A DNA stretch of 64,000 nt, taken from contig NZ_FPIY01000007.1 in assembly GCF_900119145.1 (NCBI RefSeq), forward strand, positions 1-64,000. Reading direction: 5' to 3'. The notes beneath the pieces are model-generated. The model was not told the DNA's origin and made no database searches. It saw nothing but the letters and a program-made list of their open reading frames with translations. A program made the position numbers and the translations under genes. The first letter of the stretch is position 1; each line of letters starts with the position of its first letter. The stretch comes from Cellulophaga fucicola (lineage in GTDB: Bacteria; Bacteroidota; Bacteroidia; Flavobacteriales; Flavobacteriaceae). Below are positions 46,488 to 55,253 of this stretch, piece after piece.

Positions 46488-47357
46488 ATGATAGAAATTT
46501 TGCAATCTCTGCGTTTAACATTGCTTAATACAGGCTACGCTAAACTGGGAACATCTTGGAACTTTGATAATGTTATTAGTCCGTTTACTAGAATGTATTA
46601 CATTACTAAAGGGTCTGCAAAAGTGTACCATAATGATAGTGTTTACATTTTAAAACCAGGCTATATATACTTAATTCCTAGTTTTACTTATGCTAGATAT
46701 TTATGCGAGGATTACCACGAGCAATTTTATATTAGTTTTTTAGAAGAAATTAATAATGGCTTGTCTGTATATAATTTTAAAGGTTTTGAATACGAAGTTA
46801 AAGCAGACGAAAAATGTTTGTATTATTTTGAAAGGTTAGTGCACTTAAATGCACATAGAGAAATTAAAAATAGTGATCCAAAAACGTACGATAATAGACC
46901 TACATTGCTAGATTTTATTAAACAAAATGAAAACTTAACTACCAAAGAATTTATAGAGACACAAGGCATATTAACCATTTTGCTCTCTAAGTTTATTACA
47001 AATAATAAATTGCAAAAAGAGGTAAACTCGTCTAACTCTAATTTAAACCAAATACTAAATTACATAAACAAAAACCTACACTTACCAATTACTATAGAAG
47101 AGCTTGCAAGTAAATGTCATTACAGTCCAGATTATTTTTCTAAATTGTTTCTACAGACTTACGGATTAAGACCTAATAAATACATACAATCTAAAAGAAT
47201 AGAACGTGCACAATTATTACTACTAACTACAAACGATTCTTTAGAAGAAGTAGCGCAAAAGGTGGGTTTTGAAAACGTTTCATACTTTTCTAGATCCTTT
47301 AAAAAGCACACAGAAAAAACACCTGCTTCTTTTAGAAAGGAGCAGGTGAATATTTAA
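46488..47357 (+). CDS. AraC-family transcriptional regulator
   Basis: The 289-residue regulator has an N-terminal cupin-like sensing domain (about 10-110, with KGSAKVYHNDSVYILKPGYIYLIP) and a C-terminal AraC DNA-binding domain with two helix-turn-helices (TIEELASKCHYSPDYFSKLF and SLEEVAQKVGFENVSYFSRSF, about 190-285). It is divergent from the cytochrome/DUF1501/GH29 operon and convergent with the Gfo/Idh/MocA gene, so it likely controls one or both in response to a small sugar. Its last codons encode a hairpin that also serves as a terminator. Confidence 0.9.
   Translation: MIEILQSLRLTLLNTGYAKLGTSWNFDNVISPFTRMYYITKGSAKVYHNDSVYILKPGYIYLIPSFTYARYLCEDYHEQFYISFLEEINNGLSVYNFKGFEYEVKADEKCLYYFERLVHLNAHREIKNSDPKTYDNRPTLLDFIKQNENLTTKEFIETQGILTILLSKFITNNKLQKEVNSSNSNLNQILNYINKNLHLPITIEELASKCHYSPDYFSKLFLQTYGLRPNKYIQSKRIERAQLLLLTTNDSLEEVAQKVGFENVSYFSRSFKKHTEKTPASFRKEQVNI
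47314..47348 (-). terminator. Terminator inside the araC 3' coding end
   Basis: A 13-bp stem (outer arms CACCTGCT/AGCAGGTG, triloop) lies within the last araC codons. On the minus strand it is followed by TTTTTT, so it ends the Gfo/Idh/MocA transcript inside the opposing gene. Confidence 0.75.
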
Positions 47358-47377
47358 ACTCAATTTATTTTTATTTT

Positions 47378-48700
47378 TTAGAATTTACGTTCTTTTCTAC
47401 CACGCATTTTATTTGCCTCACTATCATTTAAAAACTTTTCTTTTACAGGATCCCAGTTTAAATCTCTTCCTAAATTATAAGCAATATTGGCAATATTACA
47501 AACAGTTGCAGAACGGTGACCTGTTTCTACATCGCAAATAGGTTGTGTTCTATTTTTTATAGATGATATCCAATCTTGGTAGTGGTTTCCTTCTGTGTCA
47601 TACAACTTAGTGTCTGACGCTGTTAACTCGGCTTTTATTAGATTTTCAGGTGTTGTTTCAAAATAGCCACGACTAATATCCATTGTACCTTCAGTCCCTA
47701 TAAAACGAACTCCCCATCCTCTTCCAAAATCTTCATGTATCATTTCTACACCATTATCATAATACATTTTTAAACCTCTAACAGCATTTTTATCTGCTGG
47801 CATAACATACTTTACAGGTCCAGACCTATCCATACCTAAAGCCCATTGTACAATATCAAACATATGTGCTCCCCAATCGCAAAGTATACCTCCACCAACT
47901 TCTTCATAAAGTCTCCAGTCTGGCCAAAAATCTACATCGTTTCTAGAAGGTGCCAATCTATGGTTGTACTCTAGTAAAGGCGCTGGTCCGCACCACTTGT
48001 TCCAATTTACCTCGGTTGGTAAAGTTTCTGCTTTTAAGTTATATGGCACTGCAGGATCCCCAACGTTAACAAGAACCTGTTTTATGTCTCCTAAATATCC
48101 GTTTCTTACAAGTTCACAGGCTTTTCTAAAGTTTTTTCCAGAACGCTGCATACTACCAGTTTGTAATATTTTGCTTGTCTTTTTTGCCGTTTTAACTAAA
48201 TCTATACCTTCATTAATATTATGCGTTAAAGGTTTTTCACAGTATACATCCTTACCCGCTTTCATTGCATCTATAGCTTGTATTGCATGCCAATGATCTG
48301 GTGTAGCAATAACTACAGCATCTATATCTTTACGGTCTAACAACTCATTATAATCTGTGTATGTTGTAACACCATTGTAACTATTTTGACTTCTTTTATC
48401 TGCGTAAATTTTATTTACAGCTCCTTTAAACCATTCGTTTTTTGTAGACCACACATCACAAGCTGCAATAATTTGTGAGTTTGTAGCTCCTACAAAATTA
48501 CTAGCCAAACCTCTACTCTGTTTTCCTAATCCAATAAAACCTATGTTTACCCTGTCACTTGGCGCAACAAATCCTCTACCAAAAATATGTCTTGGTAATA
48601 TAGTTACGGCTCCTGTTGCTAAGGCTGTTTTTGTGATAAAACCTCTTCTAGAAATTTTAGAACTAGACATTGGTTTTTTTTTGTTTTTTGAGTCTTTCAT
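47378..48700 (-). CDS. Tat-exported Gfo/Idh/MocA family oxidoreductase
   Basis: The 440-residue protein has a Tat signal (SRRGFITK, Arg18-Arg19), a Rossmann NAD(P)-binding domain (VNIGFIGLGKQSRG from about residue 51) and the family EKPLTH motif with the catalytic Lys. The C-terminal domain includes GGGILCDWGAHMFDIVQWALG. Tat export of a prefolded NAD-enzyme is typical of bacterial glycoside 3-dehydrogenases of this family (as in GFOR-type and GH109-like enzymes). With a DUF1080 protein at 23398 it could oxidise a glycoside at C3. It has no close operon partners: araC is convergent and the MerR gene lies upstream with its own terminator. Confidence 0.85.
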   Translation of the reverse strand: MKDSKNKKKPMSSSKISRRGFITKTALATGAVTILPRHIFGRGFVAPSDRVNIGFIGLGKQSRGLASNFVGATNSQIIAACDVWSTKNEWFKGAVNKIYADKRSQNSYNGVTTYTDYNELLDRKDIDAVVIATPDHWHAIQAIDAMKAGKDVYCEKPLTHNINEGIDLVKTAKKTSKILQTGSMQRSGKNFRKACELVRNGYLGDIKQVLVNVGDPAVPYNLKAETLPTEVNWNKWCGPAPLLEYNHRLAPSRNDVDFWPDWRLYEEVGGGILCDWGAHMFDIVQWALGMDRSGPVKYVMPADKNAVRGLKMYYDNGVEMIHEDFGRGWGVRFIGTEGTMDISRGYFETTPENLIKAELTASDTKLYDTEGNHYQDWISSIKNRTQPICDVETGHRSATVCNIANIAYNLGRDLNWDPVKEKFLNDSEANKMRGRKERKF

Positions 48701-48826
48701 TGTAATAGGTTGTTTATTAAAGTTTGATTTAAAATATTTTCTTCAATAAAATTACTATTACTATAGTTTGCATAGTATTAGCAGTGTTTAAAATAGTACC
48801 ATAAATGGTTTATTCCTGAGAAAAAA

Positions 48827-48866
48827 GCAAAAAAAAACCGAAAACATTATGTTTTCGGATTTTTTT
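48827..48866 (-). terminator. Intrinsic terminator of the MerR/B12 gene
   Basis: The stem CCGAAAAC/GTTTTCGG with a short loop is flanked by A- and T-runs, 15 nt after the regulator's stop on the minus strand. Confidence 0.85.
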
Positions 48867-48881
48867 GCTTTATATCGTAAA

Positions 48882-49757
48882 TTACGATATTCTGTCTCGT
48901 AATATATCTATTAACTCACCAGGATTAGAAACATAAATTGTTCTATCCTCAAAATATTTAGTTTCTAAATTTACAGGGTTACCAGAAACAAGAAGATCTA
49001 CAGTAGTCTGACTTAATATAGCCTCTATTTTTTCCTTTATTCTATCTGGCACAGTAGTTACAAACATTGTCAATAACAGATTAGGCTTTACTATACTCTG
49101 CACAGATTCTATATTACTAATAGGCACGTGCTGTCCCAAATAAAATACATTCCACCCTAAATCTTTTGCTATATACTGCGCTAACAAAAGTCCAATTTCA
49201 TGGTGTTCATTTTCAGGTAAAAATAAAATAATTTTAGGTGCATTTTTATCTGGCAAAGGCAATGCATTAATTGCTGCAATTACTTTTTGTCTAATTAAAT
49301 TGGATATAAAATGTTCTTGCGCTGGCATCACTTTATCAATACCCCACAAAACACCAATCTGATTTAAAAAAGGATAAATTAAATCTTTAATTGCATTTAA
49401 CAACCCTTTACTTAATATTTGAGCATCTATAATTTTTATAAACTCGCGCTCATTCATCTCTAGCAAACCCAACATAAGCGCTGTTAGTTCATCTCCCTCT
49501 ATAGGTTTTAGCAACACTTCTGTTACATTAGAATGTAACTCTTCATTAGACATCTTATCTATTTTAGATATCTTAAACCCATTACGTTGCAAAATACTTA
49601 CATTAAGCAGCTTCCTTAACAACTCATCTGTATAAAATCTAATATTAGTGTCTGTACGTTCTGGCTCTATAAAGCTATACCTACTCTCCCATTTTCTTAA
49701 TGTATGTGCATTAATACCAGTAAGTGTAGCTACTTGCGACATTGAATAACTGCCCAT
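48882..49757 (-). CDS. MerR-type regulator with B12-binding domain, CarH-like photoreceptor
   Basis: This 291-residue protein has a MerR helix-turn-helix (about 4-70, SMSQVATLTGINAHTLRKWE), a helical cap and a cobalamin-binding Rossmann domain. Two CarH hallmarks are present: Wx9EH (Trp138, Glu148-His149, in the bundle that covers the adenosyl group) and ExHxxG (Glu184, His186, Gly189, lower axial His), followed by GWNVFYLGQHVP. Such proteins repress in the dark with adenosylcobalamin and release DNA on light. Placement beside fasciclin, carotenoid and photolyase genes fits. The assignment as light sensor rests on these motifs; it is untested here. Confidence 0.88.
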   Translation of the reverse strand: MGSYSMSQVATLTGINAHTLRKWESRYSFIEPERTDTNIRFYTDELLRKLLNVSILQRNGFKISKIDKMSNEELHSNVTEVLLKPIEGDELTALMLGLLEMNEREFIKIIDAQILSKGLLNAIKDLIYPFLNQIGVLWGIDKVMPAQEHFISNLIRQKVIAAINALPLPDKNAPKIILFLPENEHHEIGLLLAQYIAKDLGWNVFYLGQHVPISNIESVQSIVKPNLLLTMFVTTVPDRIKEKIEAILSQTTVDLLVSGNPVNLETKYFEDRTIYVSNPGELIDILRDRIS

Positions 49758-49778
49758 TTCTAATAATTTTTATAATAA

Positions 49779-49897
49779 CAAAAGTAGTATAAAAATTAGG
49801 CTAGAAGTTATTTTTGTCTAATTTTTTTTAAATTCTCCTAGACAATTTAAAATATTTTAATACATTTGTCCAACAATGAACCTATAAAAGTTAGACA
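49779..49897. promoter_or_regulatory. Divergent carH-like/fasciclin promoter with TTGTCTAA repeats
   Basis: TTGTCTAA (49814-49821), TAGACAA (49839-49845), TTGTCCAA (49866-49873) and TTAGACA (49891-49897) are related elements. The third overlaps TACATTTG (49861-49868), an exact -7 box for the fasciclin gene; on the other strand TACTTTTG (49786-49779) is the regulator's -7 box. They are candidate operators for the B12 regulator. Confidence 0.6.
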
Positions 49898-49899
49898 TT

Positions 49900-51861
49900 A
49901 TGAAAATGAAAATTTATTTATCCGCTTTAATTTTGTTCGTATTCGCCTTTACATCTTGTAATGACGATGATGACGCTACTGCTCCAGAACAAGCACAATT
50001 AAATATTGTAGAAACAGCTTCTGGCACAGATGCTCTTAGTTCTTTAGTTGCTGCTTTAGCTAAATCTGATGAGAGTCCAAACTCTGATCTTATTACTGCT
50101 TTAAGTGGTACAGGACCTTTTACAGTTTTTGCTCCTACTAACGATGCATTTACTGCTTTATTTAATAGTTTGGAAGGCTATTCTTCTCTTGCAGATTTTG
50201 ATACTGAAGAAGAAAAAGCTTTACTTGCAACAATTTTAAAATACCACGTTATTGAAGGTGCTGCTGTAGCTTCTAGTGACTTAACAGACGGCCAAGTAGT
50301 TACTACGCTACAAGGAGAAGAAATTACTATTAACCTTAACAATGGTGTATTTATTACAGATGCATCTGAGGTAGATGCACAAGTTGTTTCTGCAGATGTA
50401 GAAGCAACAAATGGTATTGTACATGTAATTAACAAAGTATTACTACCACAAACAGTCATAGATGCAATAAACCTAGGAACACTTGTAGATGTAGTTGTTG
50501 CTAGCGATGCTCTTACTGTTTTAGAAGCTGCTGTTATAAAAGCTGGTTTAGCAGACACGCTTAGTTCTGACGGTCCTTTTACAGTTTTTGCTCCTACAGA
50601 TGCTGCTTTTGTTGCATTATTAGATATGCTAGGAGATGATTATAATTCTTTAGAAGATTTTGATACTGAAGGAGAATTAGAGTTACTTAAAAACATTTTA
50701 CTTTACCATGTTATACCTGCAAAGGTTTTATCTACAGATTTAGCTGCTGGTGAAGTTGGTACTGCTTTAGCAGGCAATTCTATAGAAGTTGTAGATAAAG
50801 ATGGCACATTTGTTCTATCAGATGCTTCTGATGTTAACGCAACTATTTCTATTGTAGATATTATGGCATCTAACGGTATTGCACACGTTATTGATAAAGT
50901 TTTATTACCACAAGCCGCTGTAGATTTTATAGCTTCTCAACAACCCAATATAGTTGAATTAGCTATAGCAACAAATGATTTATCTTTATTAGTTGGAGCT
51001 CTACAACAAGCGGATGCTGGATTAGTAGACTTATTAGGAACAGACGGACCTTTTACAGTTTTTGCACCTACAAATGATGCCTTTGCTGCTTTATTAGATG
51101 AATTAGGAGATGATTATAATGAGCTTGCTGACTTTGACACTGAAGATGAAAAAGAAATGTTAGCTACAATTTTAAAATACCATGTAATAGCTGGTTCCGC
51201 AGCTTACTCTACAGATTTATCTAACGACCAAATGATAACTACTGCACAAGGAGAAGATGTAACTGTTAACTTAACAGGAGGTGTTTTTATACAAGATGCT
51301 ACCGATACAGACGCAGAAGTAACAACTGCAGATGTTATGGCTAAAAATGGTGTTGTACATATCATAGATAAAGTATTATTACCTCAAGAAATTGTAGATG
51401 CTTTACAACCTAATATTGTAGAACTTGCTATTGCTACAGATGATTTATCTTTATTAGTAACAGCTTTACAACAAGCTGATGCTGGCTTAGTAGAATTACT
51501 AGGAACTGAAGGACCATTTACTGTTTTTGCACCAACAAATGATGCTTTTGCTGCGTTATTAAATGATTTAGGTGATGATTACACAAGCCTAGCAGATTTT
51601 GACACTGAAGAAGAAAAAACATTATTAGAAAACATTCTTAAATACCATGTTGTTTCTGGAGCTGCTGTTATGTCTACAGACTTAACAGATGGCCAAGTTG
51701 TTGCAACAGCATTAGAACAAAACATTACAATTAATTTAACTGGCGGGGTTTTTATTACCGACGCCACTGGTAATGACGCACAAGTTACAGCCGCAGATGT
51801 TGCTGCAAGTAACGGTGTTGTACATATTATAGACAGAGTACTAATGCCAGATACTCATTAG
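49900..51861 (+). CDS. Four-domain fasciclin (FAS1) lipoprotein
   Basis: The 653-residue lipoprotein (lipobox TSC then NDDDDATAPEQ) contains four FAS1 domains of about 145 residues (roughly 33-178, 185-335, 345-490, 497-650). Each has the FAS1 motifs GPFTVFAPTNDAF and a late NGVVHIIDKVLLP. Domains 3 and 4 are nearly identical in protein and DNA, indicating recent tandem duplication. FAS1 proteins mediate adhesion or matrix contacts. It is divergent from the B12/MerR regulator across a repeat-rich promoter, so light control is likely. A hairpin terminator separates it from crtI. Confidence 0.92.
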   Translation: MKMKIYLSALILFVFAFTSCNDDDDATAPEQAQLNIVETASGTDALSSLVAALAKSDESPNSDLITALSGTGPFTVFAPTNDAFTALFNSLEGYSSLADFDTEEEKALLATILKYHVIEGAAVASSDLTDGQVVTTLQGEEITINLNNGVFITDASEVDAQVVSADVEATNGIVHVINKVLLPQTVIDAINLGTLVDVVVASDALTVLEAAVIKAGLADTLSSDGPFTVFAPTDAAFVALLDMLGDDYNSLEDFDTEGELELLKNILLYHVIPAKVLSTDLAAGEVGTALAGNSIEVVDKDGTFVLSDASDVNATISIVDIMASNGIAHVIDKVLLPQAAVDFIASQQPNIVELAIATNDLSLLVGALQQADAGLVDLLGTDGPFTVFAPTNDAFAALLDELGDDYNELADFDTEDEKEMLATILKYHVIAGSAAYSTDLSNDQMITTAQGEDVTVNLTGGVFIQDATDTDAEVTTADVMAKNGVVHIIDKVLLPQEIVDALQPNIVELAIATDDLSLLVTALQQADAGLVELLGTEGPFTVFAPTNDAFAALLNDLGDDYTSLADFDTEEEKTLLENILKYHVVSGAAVMSTDLTDGQVVATALEQNITINLTGGVFITDATGNDAQVTAADVAASNGVVHIIDRVLMPDTH

Positions 51862-51907
51862 AATTATATTAGATTAACCTGTTGGTTGGGTTAATTTGGT
51901 TGTTGTG

Positions 51908-51935
51908 CCGGTGATGTAAAAATCACCGGTTTTTT
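51908..51935 (+). terminator. Intrinsic terminator after fasciclin gene
   Basis: The stem CCGGTGAT/ATCACCGG with a 6-nt loop is followed by six T, 46 nt after the stop. Confidence 0.9.
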
Positions 51936-51957
51936 AACATTATTTAAAAAACATATA

Positions 51958-51975
51958 GTATCTTACGGAAGATAC
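51958..51975. promoter_or_regulatory. Palindrome in crtI leader
   Basis: GTATCTTacggAAGATAC, with 7-bp arms, lies 13 nt before the crtI ATG. It could be an operator or a leader hairpin; no TAnnTTTG box is obvious upstream. Confidence 0.4.
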
Positions 51976-51988
51976 GTGTTAATACTTT

Positions 51989-53452
51989 ATGAAAAAGATT
52001 ATAATTATTGGTTCGGGGTTTTCTTCACTATCTGCTAGTTGCTACTTAGCCAAAGCAGGTTACGACGTTACCATACTAGAAAAAAACACAACTACGGGCG
52101 GTAGAGCAAGACAATTAAAAACCAACGGTTTTGTTTTTGATATTGGTCCTTCATTTTATTGGATGCCAGATGTGTTTGATAAATTCTTTGGAGACTTCAA
52201 CAAAAAAACAAGTGATTATTATCACCTAGACCAACTAAACCCTGCTTATCAAATATATTTTGATAAAAATGATTCTATTTCTATTTCTGAAGATTTTAAC
52301 GAAACCAGAGATACTTTTGAAAAAATTGAAGCAGGTAGTGGCAAACAGTTAGAGCGCTTTATTAATAAAGCAAAAATTAACTATGATATTGCCATAAAAA
52401 ATTTAGTATACAACCCTGGTGAAACTATTCTTGAAATTATAAATAGAAAAACAGTAACCAAATTATACGAATTTATTCTAACCATAAAAAATCAAGTTTC
52501 TGGTTATGTAAAAAACAATAAACTACGTAAAGTTTTAGAGTTCCCTGTATTATTTTTAGGTGCAAAACCTAGCAACACACCATCATTCTATAACTTTATG
52601 AATTATGCAGATCTTAAATTAGGTACATGGCATCCGCAAGGGGGTATGTACAAAGTTGTAGAAGGTATGCAAACACTAGCCCAAAGTTTAGGTGTTAAAA
52701 CCATAACAGATAGTCCTGTGTTAAAAATTGATATACAAGATGGAGTTGTTAAAGGTGTAGATAGTAAAAGTGGATATTTAGAGTGCGATATTCTTTTAAG
52801 TGGCGCAGACTACCACCATACTGAAACCTTACTACCACAGCAATACAGACAATATTCAGAAAAATACTGGGATAAAAAAATATTTGCTCCTTCTGCCCTA
52901 TTATTCTTTGTTGGGTTTGATAAAAAAATAGAAAATGTAAATCACCATACTTTATTTTTTGACACTGATTTTGAAGAACACGCAAAAACAATATACGACA
53001 CCAAAGAATGGCCTAACAAACCATTATTTTACGCAAGTTTCCCTAGCAAAACAGATAAAACTTGTGCTCCTGAAAATAAAGAATCTGCCGTGTTTTTAGT
53101 ACCAATTGCACCAGACATAGAAGATACAGAAGAATTAAGAGAGCACTACTTTAATCAAATCATAGAAAGAGTAGAAATAATTACGGATCAAAAAATAAAA
53201 GATGCTATACTTTTTAAAGAATCTTATTGTGTAGATAACTTTAAGGATGATTATAACTCTTATAAAGGTAATGCTTATGGTATGGCAAACACATTGCTAC
53301 AAACCCATATACTAAGACCTAAATTAAAAAGTAAAAAAGTAGATAATTTATATTTCTGCGGACAATTAACTGTTCCAGGACCTGGTGTACCACCATCATT
53401 AATATCTGGTAAAGTAGTAAGTGAACTAATTTTAAAACACAGTAAATTATGA
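51989..53452 (+). CDS. crtI: Phytoene desaturase
   Basis: The 487-residue FAD enzyme has the N-terminal Rossmann motif (IIIIGSGFSSLSASCYLAKAG) and GGRARQLKTNGFVFDIGPS, both typical of CrtI, and the C-terminal LYFCGQLTVPGPGVPPSLISG that closes the FAD site. It converts phytoene to lycopene in four desaturations. It leads the crtI-crtB-hypothetical-crtZ-crtY operon; its stop overlaps the crtB ATG by 4 nt (ATGA). Confidence 0.93.
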   Translation: MKKIIIIGSGFSSLSASCYLAKAGYDVTILEKNTTTGGRARQLKTNGFVFDIGPSFYWMPDVFDKFFGDFNKKTSDYYHLDQLNPAYQIYFDKNDSISISEDFNETRDTFEKIEAGSGKQLERFINKAKINYDIAIKNLVYNPGETILEIINRKTVTKLYEFILTIKNQVSGYVKNNKLRKVLEFPVLFLGAKPSNTPSFYNFMNYADLKLGTWHPQGGMYKVVEGMQTLAQSLGVKTITDSPVLKIDIQDGVVKGVDSKSGYLECDILLSGADYHHTETLLPQQYRQYSEKYWDKKIFAPSALLFFVGFDKKIENVNHHTLFFDTDFEEHAKTIYDTKEWPNKPLFYASFPSKTDKTCAPENKESAVFLVPIAPDIEDTEELREHYFNQIIERVEIITDQKIKDAILFKESYCVDNFKDDYNSYKGNAYGMANTLLQTHILRPKLKSKKVDNLYFCGQLTVPGPGVPPSLISGKVVSELILKHSKL

Positions 53453-54285
53453 AAGCTCTGTTTGATTCTTCAAGTGTTAACTGTAGTAAGTTAATTACTA
53501 AAACCTATAGCACATCTTTCTCTTTAGGTATTAAACTTTTTGCACCTTCTATTAGGCCAGCAATATATGCTATATATGGTTTTGTTAGATATGCAGACGA
53601 GATTGTAGATTCTTTTCATGACTATGAACAAGAAACACTATTAAACGAGTTTGAAGAAGAGTATAGAAAATCACTTCAAAGAAAAATTAGTTTAAACCCT
53701 ATTATAAATTCTTTTCAGGAAATTGTATTAAAATACGACTTGCACCAATACGTAGATGCTTTTTTAACAAGTATGCGTCACGATTTAGACAAAACAGAAT
53801 ACAACACAAAAGAAGAGTATAATGATTACATCTATGGCTCTGCAGATGTAGTAGGCCTTATGTGTTTACGTGTTTTTGTAAATAACGACAATGAAAAATT
53901 TAACCATTTAAAAGAATCTGCTCAGTACCTAGGTTCTGCTTTTCAGAAGGTAAATTTTTTAAGAGATTTTAAAGATGATATTAATGACTTAGGAAGATCT
54001 TATTTTCCAGAACTAGAAACCAACACTTTAACTAAAAGTGCTAAAGAAAGTATTTTAGAAGATATAGAAAATGATTTTGCTGAAGCTTATAAAGGAATTG
54101 TACAATTACCTCTAGAAAGTAGGTTAGGCGTTTTTGTAGCTTATAAGTACTACTCTAAGCTACTTAAAAAGCTAAAGAGAGCAGATACAACTAGTATTAT
54201 GAATAGTAGAATACGTATATCTAATCCTTTAAAATTTTTAATTCTAACTAAAGCGTATATCAGATTCAAATTCAACATTATTTAA
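53449..54285 (+). CDS. crtB: Phytoene synthase
   Basis: The 278-residue trans-isoprenyl diphosphate synthase-like protein has two Asp-rich sites, DEIVD (Asp50-Asp54, in FVRYADEIVDSF) and FLRDFKDDIND, that bind Mg and the diphosphates. It condenses two geranylgeranyl diphosphates to phytoene. Translational coupling to crtI is indicated by the ATGA overlap. A 51-nt gap leads to the next gene. Confidence 0.93.
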   Translation: MKALFDSSSVNCSKLITKTYSTSFSLGIKLFAPSIRPAIYAIYGFVRYADEIVDSFHDYEQETLLNEFEEEYRKSLQRKISLNPIINSFQEIVLKYDLHQYVDAFLTSMRHDLDKTEYNTKEEYNDYIYGSADVVGLMCLRVFVNNDNEKFNHLKESAQYLGSAFQKVNFLRDFKDDINDLGRSYFPELETNTLTKSAKESILEDIENDFAEAYKGIVQLPLESRLGVFVAYKYYSKLLKKLKRADTTSIMNSRIRISNPLKFLILTKAYIRFKFNII

Positions 54286-54336
54286 GGTAAAACGTGTAAC
54301 TTTATAGTTAAATTAAATTTACCTTAAACTTGTTTA

Positions 54337-54795
54337 ATGAAATTAGTATTCTCACTTTTAGTTCTCATATTCAATCTATCTACAGATTGCACAAATTTAG
54401 AAAAAGTTAGAGATCAGTTTCATACCATAAAAACAAAAGAGGATTTAAAAAAATTTATAGATAGCACTAAAGATACTAGCTGTTCTAGGGTAAAACCATA
54501 TATAGCTTCATGTATAATGAAAAAAGCAGAATACACTATATGGCCTTTTAAAAAACTAGCGTATTTTAATGAAGGTAAAAAATCACTAGAAGATTACATT
54601 GAGGAATACCCAAAAGATATAGAAGCTAAATATGTGCGCTTTTTAGTACAAACTAACATACCAGATTTTCTGGGTTATAATACTAGAATTGCTGCCGACA
54701 AAAAGTTTATAAAAGACAATATAGCTACTGCGGATATACCTGAGAGCTACAAAAAAACAATTTTACAAAACATTAATAATATAAGTCCCAACTAA
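54337..54795 (+). CDS. Hypothetical exported protein in carotenoid operon
   Basis: This 152-residue protein has a hydrophobic leader (LVFSLLVLIFNLST) and is otherwise helical and charged, with KTKEDLKKFIDS near residue 34 and YPKDIEAKYVRFLVQTNIPDF around 100. The spacing of helices resembles TPR-like proteins, and three Cys (one at TDC, others near SCSRV and ASC) could form a disulfide. I recognise no domain. Its stop overlaps crtZ by one base (TAATG), so it is translated with the crt genes and may have a role in carotenoid assembly or in the envelope. Confidence 0.75.
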   Translation: MKLVFSLLVLIFNLSTDCTNLEKVRDQFHTIKTKEDLKKFIDSTKDTSCSRVKPYIASCIMKKAEYTIWPFKKLAYFNEGKKSLEDYIEEYPKDIEAKYVRFLVQTNIPDFLGYNTRIAADKKFIKDNIATADIPESYKKTILQNINNISPN

Positions 54796-55253
54796 TGAAA
54801 ATAGCACTTTTTATACTAATTACAATAGTAACGTTTGCTGTTATGGAAGTTATAACTTGGTTAACGCACAAGTATGTAATGCACGGATTTCTATGGATTT
54901 TACACGCAGATCACCATCAACCTAAATATCCACATCCTTTTGAAAAAAATGATCTGTTCTTTGTAATATTTGCGATACCTAGTATTGCTTTATTTTATTT
55001 TGGAATACACCCAGAATTAAACTTTATGTTTTTTATTGGATTAGGTATTTTATTTTACGGTATGGCTTATTTTTTAATACACGATGTTTTAATTCACCAA
55101 CGATTTAAATGGTTTAAAAAGACTAAAAACAAATATTTAATTGGATTGCGTAAAGCACACAAAGTACATCATAAACATTTAGGTAAGGCACATGGAGAAT
55201 GTTTTGGAATGTTGTTTGTTCCTAAAAAGTACCATACTCAATACAAACCGTAA
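54795..55253 (+). CDS. crtZ: Beta-carotene hydroxylase
   Basis: The 152-residue integral membrane di-iron hydroxylase has the histidine clusters of the CrtZ family: H25xxxxH30 (HKYVMH), HADHH (37-41), HDVLIH and HKVHHKH. It hydroxylates beta-carotene rings to zeaxanthin via beta-cryptoxanthin. Its start overlaps the previous stop by one base and its stop overlaps crtY by one base (TAATG). Confidence 0.93.
   Translation: MKIALFILITIVTFAVMEVITWLTHKYVMHGFLWILHADHHQPKYPHPFEKNDLFFVIFAIPSIALFYFGIHPELNFMFFIGLGILFYGMAYFLIHDVLIHQRFKWFKKTKNKYLIGLRKAHKVHHKHLGKAHGECFGMLFVPKKYHTQYKP

Noticed and set aside
50178-50558. 126-codon minus-strand frame in the fasciclin gene
   Set aside because: It mirrors repetitive FAS1 coding DNA and recurs at 51579, as expected from repeats.
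49900-51861. Regular DNA repeats that might look like a CRISPR or satellite array
   Set aside because: Repeats are about 450 bp, in frame, and encode FAS1 domains; there are no short direct repeats with unique spacers.
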